Part shown: in pieces, positions 9,723-17,720 of the stretch
Numbering within the stretch: the stretch's first letter is position 1
Layout of the letters: each line of letters begins with the position of its first letter
Origin: Methylovulum miyakonense HT12
GTDB taxonomy: Bacteria; Pseudomonadota; Gammaproteobacteria; Methylococcales; Methylomonadaceae
Direction: 5' to 3'
NCBI RefSeq assembly: GCF_000384075.1
Contig: NZ_KB913025.1
Span: 2,316,690-2,380,689 of the forward strand
Length of the DNA: 64,000 nt
Made by a program: the position numbers and the translations under genes
The notes under the pieces: generated by a model
Seen by the model: only the letters and a program-made list of their open reading frames with translations
What the model was told of the DNA's origin: nothing
Database searches by the model: none

Positions 9723-10746
9723 CCTGGGTATCCCCTTGACTGGAGTAAACACTATATGTTGTGGTGAGTTGGTTTTCGTCCACGGACATTTTTCTTGATA
9801 GTTTCGTAAGTCACGGCATCGGTCAACACTGCTTGTTGGAGTAATCGATAAAAAAGTTTTCCGCGGTGCCGTGAAGTTCGTCGATTGAATCGAAATGTAT
9901 ATTCATCGAGATAATACTCAAGATGCTCATGAGCAACCGCCCCCTGCAAAGTACCACCTAGCCATCGTTTCATCAGGCTGGCAACCAGATTACAAGCAGG
10001 CAACAGATTGTCCCCAACCTCAGCATCAGTTCGAACCACTTCGTGAATGTACCCACGATTGCCAATTTGGTTATAGCCAGCCCATCCATCCGTTCGAATC
10101 ACGCTCCCTGGTTCAACCGTATCCTGAATGGCTTTTTCTAAAGATTCTGCCGAAGCATCTTCTATTCGTTTCAGTCGTATGCGCCCCAATTTTTTTCCGT
10201 CAAGTTGCACAACCATAAGAATCAATACCTTACCACTGGCGCCACGTCCGCGTTTTCCGTCGTGTTTTACACCACCCACAAAGGTTTCGTCGATCTCAAC
10301 GTTCCCAGATAAACGATCACGGCCTTGCCTAACCATGGCGCGACGCAATTTGTGAAGCCATGTCCACGCAGTTTCATAGCTACCAATACCAAGCATACGT
10401 TGCAGTCCTTTGGCGCTCGCACCATATTTCTGCCCTGTGACCCACCAGATTACCCGAAACCAAACCATCAACGGCTTCTTTGTCCGTTCAAAAATTGTTC
10501 CTGCCGTCACTGATGCTTTGTAATCGCACGATCTACACCAATGAAGCCCGTGATCAATTAACCAAGCTTTTCGATGACCGCAACGCGGACAAACAAAACC
10601 ATCAGGCCATCTCAACTCACACAAATAATGCCAGCACGCTTCTTCGGTGGAGAAGCGTTCCTCAAATTCAGCCAACGTCTTCGGGTAGTCGTCCATGGAT
10701 GACAACACTACCGATAGTAGTCACTCCAGTCAAGGGGATACCCAGG
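9723..10746 (-). mobile_element. IS1595-family insertion sequence C, complete, nested in an IS4-family gene
   Basis: Perfect 24-bp terminal inverted repeats: 9723-9746 begins CCTGGGTATCCCC and 10723-10746 is its complement. Flanked by a perfect 8-bp duplication AAGAGGTA (9715-9722 and 10747-10754). Length 1024 bp with one intact minus-strand transposase. The insertion post-dates the IS4-family element it disrupts. Confidence 0.96.
9752..10696 (-). CDS. IS1595-family transposase (ISXO2-like)
   Basis: Transposase of element C. The ATG at 10696 gives MDDYPKTLAEFEERF. The N-terminal zinc ribbon (CPRCGHRKAW ... HWCRSCDYKAS) is followed by TAGTIFERTKKPL and GLQRMLGIGSYETAWTWLHK, then the catalytic core with NVEIDETFVGGV, SVIRTDGWAGYNQIG and a C-terminal YTFRFNRRTSRHRG. 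This is the classic arrangement and length (about 315 aa) of ISXO2-type transposases. No defects seen. Confidence 0.94.
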   Translation of the reverse strand: MDDYPKTLAEFEERFSTEEACWHYLCELRWPDGFVCPRCGHRKAWLIDHGLHWCRSCDYKASVTAGTIFERTKKPLMVWFRVIWWVTGQKYGASAKGLQRMLGIGSYETAWTWLHKLRRAMVRQGRDRLSGNVEIDETFVGGVKHDGKRGRGASGKVLILMVVQLDGKKLGRIRLKRIEDASAESLEKAIQDTVEPGSVIRTDGWAGYNQIGNRGYIHEVVRTDAEVGDNLLPACNLVASLMKRWLGGTLQGAVAHEHLEYYLDEYTFRFNRRTSRHRGKLFYRLLQQAVLTDAVTYETIKKNVRGRKPTHHNI

Positions 10747-10754
10747 AAGAGGTA

Positions 10755-10819
10755 TTCAAAATCTTTTGCTTGAGCCTTTAACCCCTGATGTTGCGGCGGT
10801 TATTAATGCCACTCAGTAA
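10755..10819 (+). pseudogene. IS4-family transposase, 3' remnant
   Basis: Continuation of the IS4 transposase frame after element C: once joined to 9722 it reads IQNLLLEPLTPDVAAVINATQ then stops at 10817-10819. The last 17 bp overlap the 3' end of the fecR-like gene on the other strand, so the IS4 right boundary must lie in or beside this stretch. Confidence 0.75.
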
Positions 10820-11780
10820 TCATGCCGAACGGTATTGCATCCCCCCCTAACCTTTCTACCTTAACCCCCATAGTCCTCTCCAAAGCCTCCAGCCAAGCGT
10901 CGATATGCTGAATATCAACGGCTATATTCACTTCTTTCTCGCCTAACTTATCGTCCAGCAAGCGGATTTGTCCGCGCCGATAGCGATTGATTTCGGCGAT
11001 GGCTTGTTTTAGCGGTACGAAATTCATCAGCAAACGCCCGTGCCGCCAGGCTTCGGCGCTATCTACGTCGGCAGTTTGCACGGTTCCTAAATCATCGGCA
11101 TGAAAAGCGATTTGTTGGCCTGCGCTTAAGGTTGCCGTGGTGTTGGGCGCGGCGGTGCGGATTTTGCCTTGCAGCAAGGTGATGTTGCCGCCGTTGCCGT
11201 CGTAACGGACGATGAAGCGCGTGCCTAAGGCTTCGGTGGTGGTGTGTCCGGCGCAGACGCGGAACGGGCGGGTGCGGTCGTGGGCGACTTCAAATTCCGC
11301 TTCGCCGCCTAACAGTTCGATGCGCCGCTCCTTGTCGCTTAGGCTGACGTTAACAGCAGTGTCGGTGTTGAGATGAATAACGCTGCCGTCCGCCAGTTGG
11401 ATGGATGTCTGCTCGCCGATATGGGTGCGGTAATCGGCGAGCGGGTGGTGGAGATAATCAGGGAATAGCCCTGCCAGCACCAGCAATACCAACGACGCGG
11501 CAACGGCAAGCCCCAGCGTCCTGCTGCGGGTTTGACGGCGACGTTGTTGCGTGGCGGCAAAGGCTAACCTGCGTTGGCGGTCGGCTTGCAAAGGGCTAGA
11601 CAATTGTTGCCAAAGCTGGACGGCTTCTTGATAAGCCTGTTCATGCGCCGCGCTTTGTTGCCGCCAGTGGTCAAATTCGGCGCGGGTAGCGTCGGACACG
11701 TCGCCGGAAGACAAGCGCACTTGCCATGTAACGGCGGCTTGGCTGAGGCGTTCGCGGAATTGTTGGGGTGTTTCGGTCAT
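10803..11780 (-). CDS. fecR: FecR-family anti-sigma/signal transducer
   Basis: Inner-membrane regulator that holds or activates a FecI-type sigma factor in response to a TonB receptor with an STN domain. The preferred start is the Met at 11780 (MTETPQQFRERL), matching normal FecR beginnings; an upstream in-frame Met at 11858 would overlap the sigma gene by 14 nt. Domains: N-terminal DUF4880-like segment with VTWQVRLSSGDVS and FDHWRQQSAAHEQAY, one transmembrane helix (LGLAVAASLVLLVLAGLF), then the periplasmic FecR domain (IQLADGSVIHLNTDTAV, EAEFEVAHDRTRPFRV) and a C-terminal STN-like part. Translated just after the sigma gene. The cognate receptor is probably the one at the left end, now separated by the IS cluster. 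Confidence 0.92.
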   Translation of the reverse strand: MTETPQQFRERLSQAAVTWQVRLSSGDVSDATRAEFDHWRQQSAAHEQAYQEAVQLWQQLSSPLQADRQRRLAFAATQQRRRQTRSRTLGLAVAASLVLLVLAGLFPDYLHHPLADYRTHIGEQTSIQLADGSVIHLNTDTAVNVSLSDKERRIELLGGEAEFEVAHDRTRPFRVCAGHTTTEALGTRFIVRYDGNGGNITLLQGKIRTAAPNTTATLSAGQQIAFHADDLGTVQTADVDSAEAWRHGRLLMNFVPLKQAIAEINRYRRGQIRLLDDKLGEKEVNIAVDIQHIDAWLEALERTMGVKVERLGGDAIPFGMITEWH

Positions 11781-11844
11781 TGGCGGCGTGGCGTGTGAGA
11801 AAGACTTATCACTATAACGAATCGGCGTGGCAGTCGCCAGACTG

Positions 11845-12354
11845 TCAATGTTTATCAAGTGATAGCCGGCAATGGTTTAAGGCGCGGGCGAGTTGTTTTT
11901 CCACCCAACTGGTGGAAATGCCCAGTTGCGCAGCAATATCGGCATGGCTTAAGCCTTCGATGCGGCTTAAGTACAAAATATCCGCGCACGCATCGGGCAA
12001 TTCCGCCAAAGCGGCTTGGATTTGGAAAAGTTGGTCTTGGGCTTGGGTGATGCGCTCCGGTTCGGCGCGGTGGTCGGCTTCGGTTTTATCATCGCCGTAT
12101 TGGGCAAGCAATTCGCCATGACGTTTTTGGCTGCGCAGATAATCAATCGACAGGTTCGAGGCGACGGTGAACAACCACGCACGGATTTCCGGCTCGCTAC
12201 GGGGTGGCGGCGTCAACAAGCACAAGCGCAAATACAAATCTTGCAACAAATCCGCCGTGGTGTCTTGGCAACGGATACGCTGGCTAACAAAGCGCTGGAT
12301 TTGCGGGCGGGTGTCTAAAAAAATCAGGTAAATATCGTCTTCGGTAAACGTCAT
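11845..12354 (-). CDS. fecI: ECF sigma factor, FecI type
   Basis: 169-residue sigma-70 family extracytoplasmic-function factor directing RNA polymerase to TonB-receptor genes. Region 2 is seen in TADLLQDLYLRLCL and RAWLFTVASNLSIDYLRSQKR; region 4 in LPDACADILYLSRIEGLSHADIAAQLGISTSWVEKQLARAL, whose helix-turn-helix reads the -35 element. Typical FecI length. Directly upstream of the FecR gene on the same strand. Its target promoter was not identified. Confidence 0.93.
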   Translation of the reverse strand: MTFTEDDIYLIFLDTRPQIQRFVSQRIRCQDTTADLLQDLYLRLCLLTPPPRSEPEIRAWLFTVASNLSIDYLRSQKRHGELLAQYGDDKTEADHRAEPERITQAQDQLFQIQAALAELPDACADILYLSRIEGLSHADIAAQLGISTSWVEKQLARALNHCRLSLDKH

Positions 12355-12810
12355 CTGCGGAGAGGGACAAGCGGGTAGCCATGTTGTGGCTATCTACAGG
12401 GCATGGATTGTGCCAATCTAAGCAGGAGTAGGGCAATGCGCGGCTAAACTGGGTTTTGCTGAGGATGTCTAAAGTTTTGTGTAGGAAGCGAAGAAAAAAC
12501 TGTGGGAAATGCCATTGCGGGATGCGGCATTTCACCTATTTGTGGCTATAAAACCACACAGCAAGATCAACCAAGCCTAACTCTTGTCCGCTATGCAAGG
12601 CGAAATCAGTCACCATTATTTAGCCAGTTTCACGCAATGATTATTTTAATGTTGCTTAATCAACAGGATGGGTATGGCAAAGCGGAGTAATCTGATTAGA
12701 AAATTAAGTTGTAAATGCGGCTGTTGCCTTATGGTTTATGGCAAATGACTGATAAATGTTGGTATGGCAAAAACGAGGAAGCGGCTAATGGTTAAAAAAT
12801 AAGAAGAAAG
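12355..12810. other. Intergenic region upstream of fecI, no gene seen
   Basis: About 450 bp between the fecI start and the terminator of the Cys-rich gene. Short open frames here lack ribosome sites and protein-like composition. It must contain the fecI promoter, but no convincing Fur box or -35/-10 pair could be picked by eye. Confidence 0.5.
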
Positions 12811-12835
12811 CCTGATAGCCTGAGCGGCTATCAGG
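12811..12835 (-). terminator. Rho-independent terminator of the Cys/His-rich gene
   Basis: Perfect 10-bp stem CCTGATAGCC / GGCTATCAGG with a 5-base loop. On the minus strand it is followed by CTTTCTTCTTATTTTTT, a T-rich tail, and it lies 27 bp after the stop codon of the minus-strand gene. Confidence 0.85.
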
Positions 12836-12861
12836 TGAGAGGAAGGAATATATTCTAGCTG

Positions 12862-13245
12862 TTAAACATCACAACGTTGGGTTGTGCCGCAGCAATCCGC
12901 CATATTGCCCGCATGTTTGGCACAATGTTCGGTGCTGCAGTCATGTGCTAAAGCGCCTGTGTGGGTAGCACAGCTTAAGCTGCTGCAATTTTTGGCAGCG
13001 ACGGCTAAATGCTTATCACAATGCTTACTGTCGCAAGTATGGGCTTTAGCGGCTTTGTCCGTTTCACAATGTTTGGCACAGGCTGCATCTTTTGCACCTG
13101 GGTGTTCAGCACAATGCTTAGCACAATCGTGGGTGGCATCGGTTTTGTGAATATCACAATGTTGGGGTTTTAAGTCGGCAGCCATTACGCCGCTTGAAAT
13201 CAGCGATAAAGACAAGGTAAACGTCATCAAAATTTTTTTAATGCT
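12862..13245 (-). CDS. Exported Cys/His-rich protein, probable metal binding
   Basis: The ATG at 13245 (MSIKKILMTFTL) is preceded by GGAGATGA, a good ribosome site; an earlier Met exists but has none. Signal peptide to about residue 23 (VMAA). The mature part of about 100 residues is almost entirely spaced Cys and His pairs in a degenerate repeat: CDIHK, CAKHCAEH, CAKHCETD, CDSKHCDKH, CSTEHCAKH, ending CCGTTQRC. Such composition points to binding soft metals (copper, zinc, cadmium) in the periplasm, though no named family is recognised. A long palindrome lies 59 bp upstream and a terminator downstream, so it is a monocistronic regulated unit. Confidence 0.75.
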   Translation of the reverse strand, partial: SIKKILMTFTLSLSLISSGVMAADLKPQHCDIHKTDATHDCAKHCAEHPGAKDAACAKHCETDKAAKAHTCDSKHCDKHLAVAAKNCSSLSCATHTGALAHDCSTEHCAKHAGNMADCCGTTQRCDV

Positions 13246-13303
13246 CATAACAGTCATCTCCGAAAGTAAATTGAGATAAAAGTCTAACAAGAAATTGAAA
13301 ATG

Positions 13304-13345
13304 ATCTTAATTAAACTATGTTATATAACATGGTTTAATTAAGAT
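13304..13345. promoter_or_regulatory. 42-bp palindrome upstream of the Cys/His-rich gene
   Basis: Almost perfect dyad (one mismatched pair) centred at 13324/13325 with core ATGTTATATAACAT and AT-rich arms. It lies 59 bp before the gene's start codon. Placement and symmetry fit an operator for a dimeric or tetrameric regulator (ArsR- or Fur-type metal sensors are candidates, by inference), or a transcribed hairpin in the leader. Confidence 0.6.
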
Positions 13346-13538
13346 TTATTTTGAAATAAGTTGTAGAGAATATGAAGGGAAAATTTAAGTATATATACGC
13401 CAGAGCATTTACTATTTTCCCGGTAAAGTGATAAAAATCATCACATAAACATTTTTTCTGAAGGTATCTGGCAACGAGTGCCAGTCAAAAATCCATAAAG
13501 TAGACATTGTTAGTGGTATTTTTTACTGAATTGATGAC

Positions 13539-13815
13539 TTATTTTTCTCCCATCATCGCATAACAAACGGGCGTCAACACCAAGCTCGCCGCCATACCAA
13601 ACAATAAGCCAGCAGACAGTGACAAAGTCATCGGAATTAGAAATTGCGCTTGCGGGCTGGTTTCCAGCAAAGTCGGCAGGAAGCCTGCGAAGTTAGTTAA
13701 GAACGCCAATAAAATCGGCCGAAAGCGCGAGGTGCAGGCCTCTATGATGAGTTCCGTTATCGGTTTGTCCGAGCCTTCGTGTTCGCGGATACTGTCCAGC
13801 AATACCAAGCTATCG
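13539..13815 (-). pseudogene. RND efflux transporter, C-terminal fragment
   Basis: Only the last 90 or so residues remain: DSLVLLDSIREHEG, then RFRPILLAFLTNFAGFLPTLLE, QAQFLIPMTLSLSAGLLFG and a natural end PVCYAMMGEK. These match the final transmembrane block of RND pumps, normally more than 1000 aa. The upstream part is replaced at about 13815 by an IS5-family remnant, so the gene is dead. It shows that a larger efflux operon was once here. Confidence 0.85.
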
Positions 13816-14347
13816 TGCACAGCGTCACCGTGACCCCGGCCAACACCGCCGACATCACCGAACTGCCCAACCTGCTGCGCGGGGACGACGAAGTGGTGTT
13901 CGGCGACGCTGGCTACACCAGCGACGAATACAAGCGCGGTGCCCGCCAACTAGGGATCCGCTGGTGTGTCAATGACTACCCACAAGGGGCACTAGAAACG
14001 CAAACCGAACAAGAATCTGTCATCGAAACAGAAAAAGCGCAACCGCAAGCAATCCTTGGTGTGGGCGCGGGTTGAACATATTTTCCGCATCATCAAATGC
14101 CAGTTCGGCTTCCGCAAGAACCGCTACCGGGGTTTGGCGAAGAACGCCTCGCAGGTCAGCCTGCTGGTCGGCCTCGCCAACTTATACCTGCTGCGCAGGC
14201 CCTTGATGGCCGTTTAGGGGTAAATCCGCCCAAAGTGGGTGGAAAACCAGACAAACCGCCTGAAATAGCACGTCAAATGGAGTGTTGATTTTAAAAAAGT
14301 GAAAATTATCGGCCAATCTGGGGATCGCCGATTTGTTCAGTGATTCC
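13814..14347 (+). mobile_element. IS5-family remnant, 3' half, same IS as the traB insertion
   Basis: The sequence from about 13814 closely matches the second half of the element at 47745-48957, including the transposase region HSVTVTPANTADITELPNLL, the later [24 protein letters not shown], and the right end TTGTTCAGTGATTCC at 14347 followed by TTAG. The left end and start of the transposase are missing, deleted together with the RND gene. The transposase frame is also shifted around 13980. It lies in the same orientation as the full copy 34 kb away, so the two are direct repeats. Confidence 0.88.
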
Positions 14348-14434
14348 TTAGGGATAAAAACCGCGTTGAAAACTTACCACCTTCAATTGCGATTATTACC
14401 CTTTTGAAAATAACTTACCTTAACCAAACCCTAA

Positions 14435-15275
14435 GAAGCTGTCTTGTAAAACGATTTCGATTAAAATCAAGCTTTTTGTTTAAAACTGAAAAATGGCATA
14501 CGACAGCGACTTAAGTGATAGGGAATGGGAGTTCATAAAAAAGACTTTGAAGCCCCCAGTAAGCGGGGAAATGGGCATAAACACAGCAAGAAATTGATTG
14601 TGGACGCCATTTTGTATGTTTTAAAAGGGGGAATTCAATGGCGATTGTTGCCGAAAGATTTCCCACCCTGGAAAACAGTGTATGATCATTTCAGCAAATG
14701 GAATAAATGGGGTGTCTGGGAAAAATGCTTGGATCGGCTGACGGTTTACCATCGCCAAAAAGCAGGGCGAAGCGCCCAACCTAGCTACGGCATCATTGAT
14801 GCACAAAGTTTGAAAACCCAGTATGCCAGCGAAGAAAGGGGCATTGATGGCGGCAAAAAAGTCAAAGGTCATAAGCGGCACATCGTGGTGGATATTCTCG
14901 GCAACCTGCTCCACGTCAGCGTCCATGCCGCCAACCTGAGCGACACCAAAAGTGCGTGTGATGTTTTGGAGGCGGCCGCCGGTAAGTATCCGTCCATCAA
15001 GGCTTTTTCTGGGGACGCTGGCTATCGAGGCAGTGCCGTTGAGTACACCGACAAAAAACTCGGCATGACCTTGCATATTTCAGAAAAGATCGAAGGGAAA
15101 TGGGCTGTTTTGCCCAAACGCTGGGTCGTCGAGCGGACTTTTTCCTGGCTTGGCGGCTTTCGCCGCTTATCAAAGGATTTCGAAATACTTCCCGCAACGG
15201 CTGAAAACATGATCCGAATTGCCATGTTAAAAATAACCCCTGCAAAATGCGTTTAATGTTTTACCAGACAGCTTC
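14435..15275 (+). mobile_element. IS5-family (IS427/IS1031-like) insertion sequence, 841 bp
   Basis: Terminal repeats GAAGCTGTCTTGTAAAAC at 14435 and the complement of GAAGCTGTCTGGTAAAAC ending at 15275. Flanked by TAA on both sides (14432-14434, 15276-15278), a 3-bp duplication expected for this IS5 subgroup. Carries one transposase region on the plus strand, with a frameshift near its start. Confidence 0.85.
14493..15256 (+). pseudogene. IS5-family transposase, frameshifted near the 5' end
   Basis: The true start is ATG 14493 (MAYDSDLSDREWEFIKKTLKPP), the usual beginning of this family. The frame then shifts near 14555 into SKRGNGHKHSKKLIVDAILYVLKGGIQW. The rest is intact: GIIDAQSLKTQ (first Asp), AFSGDAGYRG (second Asp) and RWVVERTFSWLGGFRRLSKDFE (Glu). 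A plain frame analysis starts at 14525 with a spurious leader. Some members of this subgroup use programmed frameshifting, so activity cannot be excluded. Confidence 0.85.
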
Positions 15276-15506
15276 TAAAACTGCCTTTCTTCCAAGTCAA
15301 TATTAACGCTGGTATCTAGGATTTTTTTAACGCCGATTCAAGGTGTACTTCAAAAAAAGCACTAAACGGTCGTTTTTCGGGCATACAAAAATAGCGGCTA
15401 TTGATTAGACTCGCATCATTGCCAATGATGCGGGGTTGCCATGCTGATCAGAATCTTACCAAATCGCTATCAACCATCAAACCAATATCTAGCCGGAGAT
15501 GGGGGA

Positions 15507-16136
15507 ATGCATTGTCTGCGGCAGACCACTAAAGCCGTTGTTTCTGCGCTGCTCTGTTTGGAGCTCAGCATTTCCAGCACGTCATGCTTGGCGCTGGAGA
15601 AACAGGCTGCACCCAAAAAATGGCCTGTGGTGGTTCGCCAAACGAAAATCAACGGGTTCAACAGCCGCTTGCAAAATACAGTGTGGTGGCAAATCGCCAA
15701 CCGCCATCAACTGGATCCCTACGTGTTATACGCGGTTGCCCTGGTTGAATCCGCCAAACGCAATGATCCAAACCATATCACCCCATGGCCATGGGCGATC
15801 AATAAATCCGGTAAGGCCATCATTCCCGCTTCGCAACAGGAAGCCCGCAGCATTTTAACTAAGGCCCTTGCCGAGGGCAGCCGGAATATTGACGTCGGGC
15901 TGATGCAAATCAATTTCCGCTGGCATGGTCACCGGGTCGACAAACCGGAACATCTGCTTAACCCCGTTACTAATCTACAAATCGGTGCCTTGCTGTTGTC
16001 AGAAGCCATTCAGTCGGCACCCAATAATCTGGTATTAGGGATAGGCCACTATCACAGTTGGCAAAATGTTTCTGCCGCCGTCGCTTATGGCCGGAAGGTA
16101 CTGGCCGTTGCCGACCAAATTCGGGCTGTGCTCTGA
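15507..16136 (+). CDS. Lytic transglycosylase (VirB1/Slt-like)
   Basis: Periplasmic muramidase that opens peptidoglycan, probably for the mating channel. The start at 15507 (MHCLRQTTKA) follows GGAGATGGGGGA; an earlier in-frame ATG at 15441 has a weaker leader. Signal segment VVSALLCLELSISS. The SLT fold is recognised from ALVESAKRN with catalytic Glu81 and the later NIDVGLMQINFRWHG and GIGHYHSW. The stop is 13 bp before the flhD-like gene, so the three genes form a unit. In SXT/R391 and IncC elements a similar transglycosylase gene sits beside the setCD/acaCD activators. Confidence 0.88.
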   Translation: MHCLRQTTKAVVSALLCLELSISSTSCLALEKQAAPKKWPVVVRQTKINGFNSRLQNTVWWQIANRHQLDPYVLYAVALVESAKRNDPNHITPWPWAINKSGKAIIPASQQEARSILTKALAEGSRNIDVGLMQINFRWHGHRVDKPEHLLNPVTNLQIGALLLSEAIQSAPNNLVLGIGHYHSWQNVSAAVAYGRKVLAVADQIRAVL

Positions 16137-16149
16137 TCGGGGTGCCCTG

Positions 16150-16464
16150 ATGGATGACAATATCTACCACCTGAATCTCGACTATCTGATCCTCGCGCAT
16201 GAGCTGATCCAATCTGGGCGGCAACAACAGGCGATGGTGAGCCTCGGCTTAACGCCGGAGGCTGTCAGCATTTTGGCTGAAATGCCGGTTGGCCAACTTA
16301 AAGCCCTGGCACGCAGTGATGTGCTCAGTTTTGCGCCCCGGTTCCCGGTCAGTGCCTGGCGGACATTCTTACACAATGAAGCCGTGGTTGGCGGCGCGAT
16401 TGAACAACGCACCCGCCAGTTGAGGCTGGTTCTGGGCAAATCAGGGGTCAAGTATGATAGCTGA
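16150..16464 (+). CDS. FlhD-like transcriptional activator subunit (SetD/AcaD-like)
   Basis: 104-residue protein starting MDDNIYHLNLDYLILAHELIQSG. The segment HLNLDYLILAHELI, then AMVSLGLTPEAVSILAEMPVGQLKAL, lines up with the N-terminal half of FlhD (DINLSYLLLAQRLI, then a short LGI and LAALTLPQMVKLA). FlhD-type proteins pair with FlhC to activate transcription. The start at 16150 is chosen because it follows the transglycosylase stop and begins the homology. The next gene encodes an FlhC-like partner and overlaps it by 11 bp. In SXT and IncC elements the same pairing (SetCD, AcaCD) switches on transfer. Confidence 0.85.
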   Translation: MDDNIYHLNLDYLILAHELIQSGRQQQAMVSLGLTPEAVSILAEMPVGQLKALARSDVLSFAPRFPVSAWRTFLHNEAVVGGAIEQRTRQLRLVLGKSGVKYDS

Positions 16465-17059
16465 AGGCGTGTCCTATGAAGAGCGGTTGCGAAATTACCA
16501 GTTGGCGACCGAGTTGCTCAAACGCAAACTCAGAACCTCGTATGTCAGCCAACTGATCAAAAGCATCAGCCTGTCCGAAATTCGTGATATGCACCGGGCT
16601 ATCCACCAAGGCGAAAGCCCTAGCTCAGGGTTGCTGCCTGCCATCGAAGCGATTCCTCAAGTGCGGGAGTCCATGCTTTACATGTCATTATTTGCCTCCC
16701 TGTACCGCCATGCCAGCCAAGCCGACATCAAAACCGAAATGGATGTGCCTGCCATTATTGTTGCCTGGGATTTTTTTTGCGGCACTTTTCCTAACCACAT
16801 CCGTGAACGCCGGCCTTACGGAAAAGTGCGTCCCGCCAATTTCAGCGAAGCCTGGGTTGTTGCACAAGCGCTTAAAATTGGCTTGGCTGATCTGCATTAT
16901 TGCAGGGGCTGCCACGGCGACACGCTGATCATTTACCACAGCAAGTTTCCGCCAAGCTGCCAGATATGTGTGCTGGACAGCCTACATAAAAAACACAGTG
17001 TCCATAACTGTGATCTAACTCAAAAACTTAGGTTACAGGGGCTTGGCAACTGCATTTGA
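16454..17059 (+). CDS. FlhC-like transcriptional activator subunit (SetC/AcaC-like)
   Basis: 201-residue partner of the preceding protein. The FlhC zinc site is plain: Cys150-x2-Cys153 (HYCRGCHGD) and Cys169-x2-Cys172 (PPSCQICVL). The N-terminal helices (YEERLRNYQLATELLKRKL, ISLSEIRDMHR) agree with FlhC. Together the pair would form a heteromeric activator binding upstream of transfer operons. No flagellar genes are nearby, and the neighbours are a transglycosylase and tra genes, so a conjugation-control role like SetCD/AcaCD is the natural reading. Binding sites were not identified by eye. Confidence 0.88.
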   Translation: MIAEGVSYEERLRNYQLATELLKRKLRTSYVSQLIKSISLSEIRDMHRAIHQGESPSSGLLPAIEAIPQVRESMLYMSLFASLYRHASQADIKTEMDVPAIIVAWDFFCGTFPNHIRERRPYGKVRPANFSEAWVVAQALKIGLADLHYCRGCHGDTLIIYHSKFPPSCQICVLDSLHKKHSVHNCDLTQKLRLQGLGNCI

Positions 17060-17102
17060 TCGACGTACTATTGGCATTATTGAGTTCGATTGGAGATCAC
17101 TA

Positions 17103-17717
17103 ATGGCCTCAACCTCATCCCCTTCAAGCCGCCACGCCCCATCCAGCCGCCCTCGGCGGCTTACACCGATAGCATCCCGCTTTGCCGGCCGACATAGCAC
17201 TGTCAATTGCCAAGCCTGCAACCGGTCTATGGTGCCTCGGGTGGTCACTTATTATGGCCAACCTCTACGATCTGTTTGTCCTTTTTGTGGCGCTACCTTC
17301 ATGAAGTTCAGCAGTGGTTTACAGCGATTACTGCGGCATTTTCAAACCCGTAGTTTGTCGTTTTCAGCTTTTAAATGGCTGACACTGGCTGCACTATGTT
17401 TTGGTTTACTTGGGGCTGTCAGTGACTGGGTCAAGCTGCCAGTAAACATTAGTTTATACGCGGCATTTGGAACCATCGGTTTTGGGCTGATGGCATTGGC
17501 TGAATTGTTTGTGCAATGCGTGGAACGCATGGCTGCAAAACAGTGCCATGAGAGTAATTATTATTGGGCTGGATTCACCGCAATAGCAATAATATCTGCC
17601 AACCAAAACCATGATCTGGTCAATTACCTGTTGCTATTTTCCTTAGCTCTTCTGGTACGAGGGTTAATTGTAGGCAGTGTGCGGGCACTCAGTGGAAGCA
17701 AGTCGTATCGGGCTTAA
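17103..17717 (+). CDS. Membrane protein with zinc-ribbon-like N-terminus, unknown function
   Basis: ATG 17103 follows TTGGAGATCACTA. The first 30 residues are Ser/Pro/Arg rich. A CxxC ... CxxC pair follows (NCQACNRSM ... SVCPFCGATF), looking like a zinc ribbon. Four hydrophobic segments come after (WLTLAALCFGLLGAV, AAFGTIGFGLMALAELF, AGFTAIAIIS, LLLFSLALLVRGLIV). The gene ends 4 bp from the end of the convergent traG, so it belongs to the regulator block rather than the traG operon. Entry exclusion is a conceivable role because SXT places eex beside traG, but there is no sequence support. Confidence 0.7.
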   Translation: MASTSSPSSRHAPSSRPRRLTPIASRFAGRHSTVNCQACNRSMVPRVVTYYGQPLRSVCPFCGATFMKFSSGLQRLLRHFQTRSLSFSAFKWLTLAALCFGLLGAVSDWVKLPVNISLYAAFGTIGFGLMALAELFVQCVERMAAKQCHESNYYWAGFTAIAIISANQNHDLVNYLLLFSLALLVRGLIVGSVRALSGSKSYRA

Positions 17718-17720
17718 TGA

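Noticed and set aside
6294-10819. A composite transposon carrying cargo between IS1595 copies
   Set aside because: The elements A, B and C have different inverted repeats and each has its own boundaries; nothing but IS genes lies between them.
13779-14075. A distinct gene overlapping the RND fragment
   Set aside because: It is the frame of the truncated IS5 transposase running into pump sequence; no independent start.
16150-17059. Flagellar master regulator flhDC of the host
   Set aside because: No flagellar genes in the window; position beside transglycosylase and tra genes favours a transfer activator.
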